This document shows, in pieces, positions 44,810 to 52,042 of a stretch of DNA of 64,000 nt. The number at the start of each line of letters is the position of its first letter. Positions within the stretch are counted from its first letter, which is position 1. The notes under the pieces are model-generated. The model was not told the DNA's origin and searched no databases. It saw nothing but the letters and a program-made list of their open reading frames with translations. Location: contig OX638294.1 of NCBI GenBank assembly GCA_951812325.1, positions 1,074,527-1,138,526 on the forward strand, in the 5' to 3' direction. This DNA is from an uncultured Thermoanaerobaculia bacterium (lineage in GTDB: Bacteria; Acidobacteriota; Thermoanaerobaculia; Multivoradales; Multivoraceae). The translations under genes were made by a program, and so were the position numbers.

Positions 44810-44900
44810 CCGGGAAACGCCTGCGCCGAGAGCGAGTCGGAGACTGGCCCTGCCCCGGCAGAGGCCCCGGAGGCCGACGCTTCGCGCCGGATGCCGGCCA

Positions 44901-44975
44901 GAACCCGGGTGGCGCGGCCCCGCGCCACACGCGAACCAGTCCGTGCGCCCGTCATCGGGCGCACGGATGGCTGGC
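44901..44975 (+). repeat. Double-hairpin palindromic repeat, copy B
   Basis: The unit begins GAACCCGGGTGGCGCGG and includes the perfect TCCGTGCGCCCG/CGGGCGCACGGA stem (44940-44967); the first stem is slightly imperfect. It lies in the 345-bp gap between the Rieske gene and the amidohydrolase, which contains no other gene. Confidence 0.9.
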
Positions 44976-45034
44976 CGGCGCACCTGTACCTTTGCCGGGT
45001 GGATTCTGGTCCCTGTCCGAGGCCGTCCGAGAGG

Positions 45035-45092
45035 CGAGCAGTCGTCGAGGCTGTGGTAGCTGTCGGAACCGGTCTGCCGGTTTTCCAAGGTC
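45035..45092 (-). repeat. Interspersed intergenic repeat, copy 2 (partner of 3821-3885)
   Basis: The minus strand reads CCTTGGAAAACCGGCAGACC and then ACAGCTACCACAGCC, aligning with 3821-3885. After it, 45093-45150 has a short related inverted pattern (GGCGGGAAACG...GGAAACGGGAACC-like) without a gene. Confidence 0.5.
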
Positions 45093-45154
45093 CGGCGGGA
45101 AACGTCTTGCCGTTTTCCGCGGGACCGGCAGCTTCCCGGTTCCCGTCCCCACTC

Positions 45155-46264
45155 CTACAGCCCGTAGAGCGCGCGGGCGTTCTCGCGCTGGATGCCGCGG
45201 GCGAGCTTCTCGTCAAGCCCCGAAGGGAGCACGACGTCCGGATTGTCGCCGTCCCAGTGCGGGTAGTCGCTCGCGATCAGGATGTGGCCCGCCAGGCCGC
45301 CGAACTGCTCGATCAGGGTCAGGAAGTCGCGGCGCCGCGGCGGCTCCTCGATCGGCTGGGTGGTCACGTAGACATGCTCGGAGATCACCTCCGACGGCAG
45401 GCGCTCGAGGTGCGGCGCCTCGTCGCGCAGCAGGCTCCAGGCCGAATCGAGGCGCCAGATCAGGGGCGGCAGCCAGGCGAAGCCGTTCTCGACCGAGATC
45501 ATGCGCAGGCTCGGGAAGCGGTCGAAGACGCCTTCCACCACCATGCTGGTGATGTTCGCCTGCACCGCCTGGGGCGGGCTCGTGTGGTCCTCGATGTAGT
45601 ACGAGGCGTGGCCGGCGCCGGTGATCGGATGCCCGTAGGCGCCGAAGGCGTGGGAGGCCACGTGCATGCCCGTCTCGACGCAGGCCTCGTAGATCGGCCA
45701 GAACCTGCGCCGGCCCATCGGTTCCTGCAACCGGCCCATGAACAGCACCTGGGCGAAGCGCCCATCGGCGCCGCAGCGCCGAATCTCCGCCGCGGCGGCG
45801 ACCGGATCCTGCGGGGTGACGACGACCGAGGCCCGCAGCCGCGGCTCGGGATCGAGCCACTCGGCGATCTGCCAGTCGTTGGCGGCACTCGCAAGCGCGG
45901 CGCCGAGTTCCAGGTCGAGCGCCGAACTGACCGGAGACAGCGGGTTCAGGATCGCGTACTCGACGTTGAAGGGATCAAGGAAGTCATCCCGCGCGAAGCC
46001 GACTTCCGAGCCGGGGGTGCGCCCCGACGGCGGCCGGGCCTCCTCGCGGTGATCCATGAAGCGCGGGTAGTAACCGCTGTTCGGATGACGGATGCCGAAC
46101 GTCTCGAGGTGGTTGCGCCAGCGCCTGGACAGGTACGGATAGAGATCCTTGATCGAGTCGAGCTCGTTGTGGAAGTCGCAGTCGATGATCGGCGGTCGCT
46201 CCGGCGCCGCCGCGGCCTTGAGCGCCGAGGCCTCCGTGGATGGCTCGATCAGGGTGACGGTCAT
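45155..46264 (-). CDS. Amidohydrolase (metal-dependent TIM-barrel hydrolase/decarboxylase)
   Basis: A 369-residue amidohydrolase-2 family protein. ATG at 46264. The metal site starts in IIDCDFHNE; RPPSGRTPGSEVGF, PLSPVSSALDLELGAALASA, NDWQIAEWLDPEPRLRASVV, HVASHAFGAYGHPITGAGH and ILIASDYPHWDGDNPD give the ACMSD-like order of active-site strands, with the final Asp-Tyr-Pro-His typical. The family includes decarboxylases and hydrolases of aromatic-derived acids. It is the last of three same-strand genes (CHY finger, amidohydrolase, this one) and 37% or so similar in layout to its neighbour, suggesting a pair from duplication. Confidence 0.88.
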   Translation of the reverse strand: MTVTLIEPSTEASALKAAAAPERPPIIDCDFHNELDSIKDLYPYLSRRWRNHLETFGIRHPNSGYYPRFMDHREEARPPSGRTPGSEVGFARDDFLDPFNVEYAILNPLSPVSSALDLELGAALASAANDWQIAEWLDPEPRLRASVVVTPQDPVAAAAEIRRCGADGRFAQVLFMGRLQEPMGRRRFWPIYEACVETGMHVASHAFGAYGHPITGAGHASYYIEDHTSPPQAVQANITSMVVEGVFDRFPSLRMISVENGFAWLPPLIWRLDSAWSLLRDEAPHLERLPSEVISEHVYVTTQPIEEPPRRRDFLTLIEQFGGLAGHILIASDYPHWDGDNPDVVLPSGLDEKLARGIQRENARALYGL

Positions 46265-46331
46265 GCTGGATGTCTGCCGGTTGAGAGCGAACGGGGGGAG
46301 TATAGACGGGAGGCTCGGGCCGGCCCCGGCT

Positions 46332-47348
46332 CTACCCTCCTTCTGCAAGACGGTAGAAGCTGCGCGCGTTCTCCGACCTGATCCTGCGCCCGAGCCCGTC
46401 CGGCAGCAGTCGGAGCAGCAGATCGCCGGCGTCGCAGGCGTGGACGTGGGGGTAGTCGCTGGCGTACAGCAGCAGGTCGTCCGAGCCGAGCTGGTCCACG
46501 ACCTCGCGAAGGTGGGCCGGGTCCGGCGGCGAATCGAGCGGCTGAATGCCGACCCGGACGTGCTCGCGGAAGTAGTCGGACGGCGGGCGGCGCACCCAGG
46601 GCACGAGCCGCCTGAGATTCCGCCACTCCTTGTCCATGCGCCAGAGGTGGGCCGGAATCCAGGTGAAACCCGATTCCAGGAAGACGACCCGCAGATTCGG
46701 GCAGGCGTCGAACACGCCTTCGACAATCATGCTCGTCAGCTGGGTGGCGAACACCTGCGCCATCGCCGTGTACTCCTCCAGGAAGAAGGACGGCCAGCCG
46801 GTCGGTGTCGGCGGCATGACGGGGGCGCCGCCGAAGTGGATCGCCGCCACCAGGCCGCTCTGCTCGATCGTCTTCCAGAGCGGGTGGTAGAGCCGGCTTC
46901 CGAGCGGGTGCTCGGTGCGCACGGGTATCAGGACCTGGACGAACCCGGGCTGGTCGGCGCAGCGCTCGATCTCCTGCGCCGCCGCGTCCGGCAACTGGAC
47001 CGGCGCAACGATCGAGCCGCGGAGCCGCGGTTCCCGCTCCAGCCACTCCCGGGACTGCCAGTCGTTCACGGCGGTCGCGAGCGCGCCAGCGACGTCCGGG
47101 TTGTGGACGCTGTCGACCGCGTAGAGACAGCTCGAAATCGCCAACTCCGCGCCGCCCTGCTCGAAGACGGCCTCACGGAGATCCGCCAGACCGCCGCGGC
47201 GGCCGGCGACGGGCGACCGCGGCGGGTAGTACTCCTGGGAGGCGCCCCTGTCCACCGTGTTGTGGAAGTGCTCCACCCAGTGCTCCGGCAGCAGGGGCAT
47301 CAGATCCTGGATACGTGGATTGGGGATGTGTACGTCCGCGTCGATCAT
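46332..47348 (-). CDS. Amidohydrolase (metal-dependent TIM-barrel hydrolase/decarboxylase)
   Basis: A 338-residue amidohydrolase-2 family protein. Start ATG 47348 (MIDADVHIPNPRIQDLMPLL) overlaps the CHY gene stop by four bases. The D-x-D-x-H metal motif is residues 3-7; AISSCLYAVDSVHNPDVAGA, NDWQSREWLEREPRLRGSIV, AAIHFGGAPVMPP, TSMIVEGVFDACPNLRVVFL and LLYASDYPHVHACD match the downstream partner in order. It follows the CHY protein and precedes the other amidohydrolase by 67 bp. Two related hydrolases side by side may act on successive or alternative substrates; neither substrate is visible. Confidence 0.88.
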   Translation of the reverse strand: MIDADVHIPNPRIQDLMPLLPEHWVEHFHNTVDRGASQEYYPPRSPVAGRRGGLADLREAVFEQGGAELAISSCLYAVDSVHNPDVAGALATAVNDWQSREWLEREPRLRGSIVAPVQLPDAAAQEIERCADQPGFVQVLIPVRTEHPLGSRLYHPLWKTIEQSGLVAAIHFGGAPVMPPTPTGWPSFFLEEYTAMAQVFATQLTSMIVEGVFDACPNLRVVFLESGFTWIPAHLWRMDKEWRNLRRLVPWVRRPPSDYFREHVRVGIQPLDSPPDPAHLREVVDQLGSDDLLLYASDYPHVHACDAGDLLLRLLPDGLGRRIRSENARSFYRLAEGG

Positions 47349-47698
47349 TGGCCCGGTCCGTCCAGCTCGAAGTAGCAGTGCCAGTGGTTCGCACACCCGG
47401 GGTTGAAGGCGGCGCCGCAACTCGGGCAGGTCGAATCGCAGCCCATGTACTCGGCGATCGTGAGCCTGCGACCGCAGACACCGCAGAGCACGGCCTCCCG
47501 GTCCCGCTCCGCGAGCGACCAGACTCTCACCTCATGGCCGGCCACTTCCTGGTGGCAGTCGATACACGGGAACCACTCCCCGCAGCACCGGAAACGCATC
47601 GCGATCACGTCGGTCGGGCCGTGGTAGTGCCCGCAGCGGGTCCGGGCGTCGACCTGCACGCCGCGGACCTCAGGCCGACCTGAAACCACGCTTCGCAC
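47345..47698 (-). CDS. CHY zinc-finger protein
   Basis: A 117-residue CHY zinc-finger protein. The family pattern is complete: TRCGHYHGPTDVIAMRFRCC, GEWFPCIDCHQEVAGH, AVLCGVCGRRLTIAEYM and CPSCGAAFNPGCANHWHCYF, with Cys/His zinc ligands throughout. Start GTG at 47698 is the first in-frame choice; the 11 residues before RGVQVDART (RSVVSGRPEV) are outside the domain and a later GTG is possible. The gene begins exactly where a truncated dehalogenase begins, and its first ~30 bases are duplicated at 60769-60800. CHY proteins bind metal and are often redox-related. Confidence 0.9.
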   Translation of the reverse strand: MRSVVSGRPEVRGVQVDARTRCGHYHGPTDVIAMRFRCCGEWFPCIDCHQEVAGHEVRVWSLAERDREAVLCGVCGRRLTIAEYMGCDSTCPSCGAAFNPGCANHWHCYFELDGPGQ

Positions 47699-47985
47699 GG
47701 GGCTCGAAGTCGAAGTCCGGCAGGTTCCCGAACCGGGCGTCGGGGGTCCGATACAGGCCGGGACGGATCTCCTCGCCAGGGACTGGCGCCGCCATTGTCG
47801 CGAGGGCCAGGGCGATGACGCCCAGGCTCGCCGTAGCGACGAGGTCTCGCCGTAATCTCCTCATCTCGCGTCCTCCGTTGTGTCGGATGAAAACTGTGGC
47901 ACTGTCGCGACAGCCTATCGGGCGCTATCCCCTCCACGCCCCCAGAACGGAAGCTGGCCTCCATGACTCAAGCTTTCGGAAGCCG
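47670..47985 (-). pseudogene. Truncated haloalkane dehalogenase 5' end with its divergent upstream region
   Basis: The first 56 codons (47697-47864) match the dehalogenase at 11260-12279 (SLGVIALALATMAAPVP, EEIRPGLYRTPDARFGNLPD), then the frame ends in unrelated codons at 47670. Upstream, 47866-47985 matches 12280-12470, including the CTGTCGCGACAG palindrome and the ABC start sequence GCCTCCATGACTCAA; one copy of the 38-bp direct repeat (about 77 bp) is missing. The block is therefore a truncated duplicate of the divergent promoter. The 48000-48071 remainder shows no gene. Confidence 0.9.
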
Positions 47986-48071
47986 GCCAGAACGGCGCGG
48001 CTTGATCTAGCCGCTCCGTCTTACGACCCATGGAGTGCGCAGATACCAGTCGCCCCCTAGCAGCCTTCCTG

Positions 48072-48151
48072 GAACCCGGGTGGCGCGGACCCGCGCCACC
48101 CGTGAACCGGTCCGTGCGCCCGTCATCGGGCGCACGGATGGCAGGCCGGCG
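48072..48151 (+). repeat. Double-hairpin palindromic repeat, copy C
   Basis: GGAACCCGGGTGGCGCGG at the left and TCCGTGCGCCCG/CGGGCGCACGGA stem at 48111-48138, followed by GGCAGGCCGGCGC. Located 20 bp beyond the end of the DUF1552 gene, so here it could also serve as transcription-terminator-like sequence. Confidence 0.9.
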
Positions 48152-48171
48152 CTCCCGGTGCTTGGCCCCGC

Positions 48172-49437
48172 CTACGACCAGGTCAGCGAGCCGCTGCTCT
48201 GGCCGAACTGGTCCGTCTCGACGCCCATCGCCTGCAGCAGCGTGACGTAGAGGTTGCTGAGCGGCGCGTCGTGGTCGCCGTCGTGACGGTGGTGCTTGCC
48301 GTGCCTGAAGCCGCCGCCGGCGACCAGGATCGGCAAGTGTTTGGGCTCGTGGGAGTTCGCGTTGCCGAGGTTCGAACCGAACAGCACGGTCGTTGAGTCG
48401 AGCAGCGGGCCGTGGCTGTCGCCGCGTTCCCTGAGCTTGGTCAACAGCCCGTCGAACTCGCCGATGAGCTGAGTCTCGATCTTCTTGAGCTGCGCGATCT
48501 TCGCTTCGTCCTGACCGTGGTGCGACAGGTTGTGGTGAGAGCCGCTGACGCCCCGGACCTTCGGCACGACACCGTGATCCTGGATCATGATGCTGATCAC
48601 GCGCGACGAGTCGGTCTCGAGGATCAGCGGAACCATGTTGAACAGCAACCGGACGCGGCCGATCAGGTCCGCCTTGTCGGGAATGTCGGTCGGCTGGTCC
48701 TCCTCCACCGCCGGCTTCGGCCGCTTGAGCCATGCCCCGGCTTCGCTCAATTCCTGCTCGGCCGTGCGTACCGCAGCGTAGTAGGCGTCCAGCCGCACCT
48801 GGTCGGCCGAGCTCACGCGGCGGCGCAGCGCCGACGCCTCGGCCTTCACCCGGTCGAGAATGCTGCCACCGCTCGCCAGGTTGCGGGACTCCCGCTCGAC
48901 CTCCTCCGGCTCGCCGGCGAGGAACATCTTCCTGAACAGCCTGGCCGGGCTGGTCTCGGCAGGAATCATCACCCCGTTCGCGGTGTACGACTGGCTCTGC
49001 CCGCTGGCCGTTCCCAGGGTGACCGACGGAAAACGCGTCACGTAGCCGAGATGGTTGGCGGCCGCCTGGTCGATCGAGATCGAGTTCCTGAATCCGTCCC
49101 GGCCCGGGCCGCGGGCGGCCGTCAGGAACGTGACCTCCGAGTTGTGCGGCTGGCGCCCGGTCTGGTCCTCGTGCGAGTAGTTCGAGAACAGCGAGTAGTG
49201 CTCGCGGTGCCTGTCGATGAGCGACAGGTACTCGGTCGTCTCGTAGCCGGCGCCCGTCTGTTTCGGCCGCCACGCCTCGGGGTAGATCCCGAGGGTGTTG
49301 CAGATGTTGACCATCCGCCGCGGCGACCCGCCGGTCGCGGCAACCAGGCGCCCGGGCTGCATCGTCTCGAGCAGCGGCAGGGCGAGCGCGACGCCCGACG
49401 CGCGCAGGAAGGTCCGTCTGTCGATTGATTTACTCAT
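48172..49437 (-). CDS. DUF1552 twin-arginine-exported protein
   Basis: A 421-residue DUF1552 protein. MSKSIDRRTFLRASGVALAL is a twin-arginine signal (RRTFLRA, 7-13). Family pattern: MVNICNTLGIYPEAWRPKQT, LIDRHREHYSLFSNYSHEDQ, SISIDQAAANHLGYVTRFPS, GVMIPAETSPARLFRKMFLA and the terminal NANSHEPKHLPILVAGGGFR, HGKHHRHDGDHDAPLSNLYV. The fold belongs to the alkaline-phosphatase/sulfatase-like DUF1501 relatives; enzymatic role unknown. It is the last gene of the five-gene DUF1592/DUF1552 locus. Its start and first codons are tandemly duplicated upstream (49430-49510). Confidence 0.9.
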   Translation of the reverse strand: MSKSIDRRTFLRASGVALALPLLETMQPGRLVAATGGSPRRMVNICNTLGIYPEAWRPKQTGAGYETTEYLSLIDRHREHYSLFSNYSHEDQTGRQPHNSEVTFLTAARGPGRDGFRNSISIDQAAANHLGYVTRFPSVTLGTASGQSQSYTANGVMIPAETSPARLFRKMFLAGEPEEVERESRNLASGGSILDRVKAEASALRRRVSSADQVRLDAYYAAVRTAEQELSEAGAWLKRPKPAVEEDQPTDIPDKADLIGRVRLLFNMVPLILETDSSRVISIMIQDHGVVPKVRGVSGSHHNLSHHGQDEAKIAQLKKIETQLIGEFDGLLTKLRERGDSHGPLLDSTTVLFGSNLGNANSHEPKHLPILVAGGGFRHGKHHRHDGDHDAPLSNLYVTLLQAMGVETDQFGQSSGSLTWS

Positions 49438-49510
49438 GTCGTGTTCCCGTTGTGGGGAGAACGGCGTCCGTCGCCGAACCGCCGCGCGCGGCGTCGATTG
49501 ATTTGCTCAT
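49430..49510 (-). other. Decoy duplicate of the DUF1552 start region (26-codon upstream ORF)
   Basis: The ~38 bp spanning the ribosome-binding region and first codons of the DUF1552 gene occur twice (49418-49455 and 49491-49528). The upstream copy encodes MSKSIDAARGGSATDAVLPT and six more codons, ending in a TAA that overlaps the real ATG. The upstream ORF could act as a leader peptide or may simply be a duplication scar. Confidence 0.8.
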
Positions 49511-49536
49511 GTCGTGTTCCCGTTGTGGGTGCTGCC

Positions 49537-51942
49537 TCAGAGGCGGGCGAAGAGCTCGCTTCTTGCGACCTCCCGGATCATGCTGCGGAGCGGATAGCCC
49601 TCGCCCTTGAGCTTGCCGAGGAGACTCTCCACGTCGTCGCGGTCCGCGAACTCGACCGGAGCGCCCGTGGCGAAGGCGATCAACTGGGACGCCAGGTGAC
49701 GCGCGACCTGGTCGAGCTCGTTGCCGTAGAGCAACTTCTTGTACTCCTCGATGCCGACGAAGACCTGTCCTTGCGGCGTGATGCCGGTCACGTCGACCGG
49801 AAGCCCCTGGCGATAGCCGCCGGCGCCCTCCTCGCCCGGGATGCGGTACGCCTCGCGGAAGCCGCCGACCGGGTCGAAGGACTCGAGCGCGAAGCCCGGC
49901 GGGTCGATGTTCCGGTGGCAACTGTTGCAGACCGTGTCCGTGCGGTGCCGGTCGAGTTGCTCGCGGATCGTCGTGGCGCCCCGGGTGTCCGGTTCAAGAC
50001 CCTCCACGCCCGCCGGAGGCGGCGGCGCCGGCTGACCGAGCAGGTTCGCGAGGACGAAGTTGCCGCGCGGCACCGGAGACGTCGTCGTGCCGTTGGCGGT
50101 GATCTTGTGAATGCTGGCCTGGGTCAGCAGGCCGCCGCGCGGACTGGCCTCGGGGATGGCGACCTTGCGCATGTGCTGGCCCGTGATCCCCTCGATGCCG
50201 TAGTGCTCGGCGAGGCGGCGATTGAGGAACGTGAAGTCCGAGTCGATCAGGTTGCCGACGCTCAGGTCCTCCGCGACGAGCTCCGCCAGGAAGAGCTGCG
50301 TCTCCCGGGCCATCGCCTGTCCGAGCCGGCTGTCGTACTCGGGATAGAGCGCCTTGTCGGGCGTCGTCGCGTTCATCTCGTCGAGACGGAACGCCTGGCC
50401 GGCGAAGTCCCTGGTAAAGCGCTCGCTCTTCGGATCGTCGAGCATCCGGTCGACCTGGCGTCCCAGTACGTCGTCATCCGACAGCTGGCCGGCGGCGGCC
50501 AGATCGAAGAGTTCCTGGTCGGGCATCGACCGCCAGAGGAAGTAGGAGAGCCGTGTCGCGATCTGGAAGTCGTCGAGCGCCGTCCCCTGGCTGCCCACGT
50601 GGTAGACGAAGGCGGGGGCGATCAGCAACGCGCGCAGCGGCTCGCGGACCGCCTCGAGGAACGGCAGGCCGTCTTCGAGGGCGGGCTTCGCCAGGGCCGC
50701 GTAGGTTTCCAGCTCGCCCTCCGAGAGCGGCCGCCGGAACGCGCGCGGCCCGAACTGCGCCACGACATCGACGACGTGCTCCCAAGGCGCCTTGGTGAGC
50801 ACCGGCTCGCCGGCCTGGTCGAACGCGATCCCCGCCAGCAGTGCCCGCGTGCTCCGCGGCGGCCAGTCGTCGAAGAGCGGCCCCTCGATCGTCATCGTCC
50901 GGAATGCGATGCCCTCCCACGGGTAGTCCTGCACGTTGCGGTCCGCCGCGAAGTACGACACCTTGTCGTCCGGCGGCCGGTACGCGTCGGCCAGTGAGGG
51001 AGCGACCAGGTCACGCGGGCGCAGGTAGGGCGTGACTTCGACGACGCGGCCCTCGGGTTCCACCAGGTCGAACGAGCCGATCAGGCGGTTCAGCGCGGCG
51101 GTCGCAACGCCCTGCTGGTTGCCGTGGAAGAGGGTCAAGGTGATCGGCGATGTCGGCTGGTAGGGGTAGGCGTCGATCGTCACCCGGTATCGGCCCGGCA
51201 CGTCGACGAGGAAGCCCTCCGTCATGCTGTGGAAGGTGTAGGTCGAGCCGCCCTCGAAGAACATGACCGCCGCGTCGTCGACGATCTTGACGATGCCGGC
51301 GCCGAGGTACTTGCCGACCGAGTTCCCGTTCAGGTAGGGCGACTTCCGGTAGTCGATCTCGACGGTCCGCGTCTCGGGCCGCGGTCCGGTCCTGAGCGCC
51401 TCGTCCAGCGCGCCGGCCGCGGCGGAAAGAAAGCTGCGGACGTGAAGCGGCGAAATGCCCTGGTTCTCGGCCACGACGTCGAAACCGCCGGTGTCCGTCT
51501 CCTCCGGCAGGTCGTTGGCAAGGCTCGCGGCGACGTCCGGATCGATCCCCAGCAGGTCCTGGATCGTGTACTCGTACTCCAGCCTGGTGAGGCGGCGAAG
51601 CGGCGTTCGCTGACCGGCACGTTCCGCGCGGTTCGCTTCAAGCAGCGCTTCTCTCACCGCGCCGAGCGCCGAATCGACGATGCGCCGGGCCGGCCTGCGA
51701 GCGCCGGGCGGAGGCATCTCGCCTTCCCTCACGCGATCGTAGACGCGCTCCCACAGGCGGAAGGTCTCCCGGTCGGCCAGGTCATGGCCGAGGGCGGTCA
51801 GGTCGAGCGGCGTCTTTGTCCCGACATGGCACTTGAGGCAGGACGCCTCCAGGAGGGGCGCTACGTCCGCCTCGAATGAACCGGCGTCGGCGCCGCCCGG
51901 GACGAAGCCCGAGATCAGCAGCGCCAGGCACGCCGGCAGCAC
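49537..51942 (-). CDS. DUF1592/PSCyt-type cytochrome-like exported protein
   Basis: An ~801-residue protein. GTG at 51942, with GGAG nine bases upstream, opens a signal peptide (LPACLALLISGFVPGGADA). A first heme-type motif CLKCH lies at 35-39 and a second CNSCH at ~672-676. Domains in order: N-terminal cytochrome-like, DUF1587 (LTRLEYEYTIQDLLGIDPDV), DUF1595/1592 core (FGPRAFRRPLSEGELETYAA, LSYFLWRSMPDQELFDLAAA), DUF1588 (RHRTDTVCNSCHRNIDPPGF) and DUF1585 end (YPLRSMIREVARSELFARL). The frame is open 230 bp further upstream but only in low-complexity Arg. Widespread in Planctomycetes and Acidobacteriota, no firm biochemistry. Next gene is the DUF1552 partner. Confidence 0.9.
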   Translation of the reverse strand: MLPACLALLISGFVPGGADAGSFEADVAPLLEASCLKCHVGTKTPLDLTALGHDLADRETFRLWERVYDRVREGEMPPPGARRPARRIVDSALGAVREALLEANRAERAGQRTPLRRLTRLEYEYTIQDLLGIDPDVAASLANDLPEETDTGGFDVVAENQGISPLHVRSFLSAAAGALDEALRTGPRPETRTVEIDYRKSPYLNGNSVGKYLGAGIVKIVDDAAVMFFEGGSTYTFHSMTEGFLVDVPGRYRVTIDAYPYQPTSPITLTLFHGNQQGVATAALNRLIGSFDLVEPEGRVVEVTPYLRPRDLVAPSLADAYRPPDDKVSYFAADRNVQDYPWEGIAFRTMTIEGPLFDDWPPRSTRALLAGIAFDQAGEPVLTKAPWEHVVDVVAQFGPRAFRRPLSEGELETYAALAKPALEDGLPFLEAVREPLRALLIAPAFVYHVGSQGTALDDFQIATRLSYFLWRSMPDQELFDLAAAGQLSDDDVLGRQVDRMLDDPKSERFTRDFAGQAFRLDEMNATTPDKALYPEYDSRLGQAMARETQLFLAELVAEDLSVGNLIDSDFTFLNRRLAEHYGIEGITGQHMRKVAIPEASPRGGLLTQASIHKITANGTTTSPVPRGNFVLANLLGQPAPPPPAGVEGLEPDTRGATTIREQLDRHRTDTVCNSCHRNIDPPGFALESFDPVGGFREAYRIPGEEGAGGYRQGLPVDVTGITPQGQVFVGIEEYKKLLYGNELDQVARHLASQLIAFATGAPVEFADRDDVESLLGKLKGEGYPLRSMIREVARSELFARL

Positions 51943-52042
51943 TGACTTGTCTCCGTACGTGGCTGTCTCCTCCGTCGGTCCGGCCGATCTTACAACGGCG
52001 TTCCAGGAACGCCGAAGCGCGGTCAGTCGCACCGGAGTCGGC

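Noticed and set aside
44906..45000. Rieske gene starting further upstream
   Set aside because: The frame before 44809 is the double-hairpin repeat and has no family similarity.
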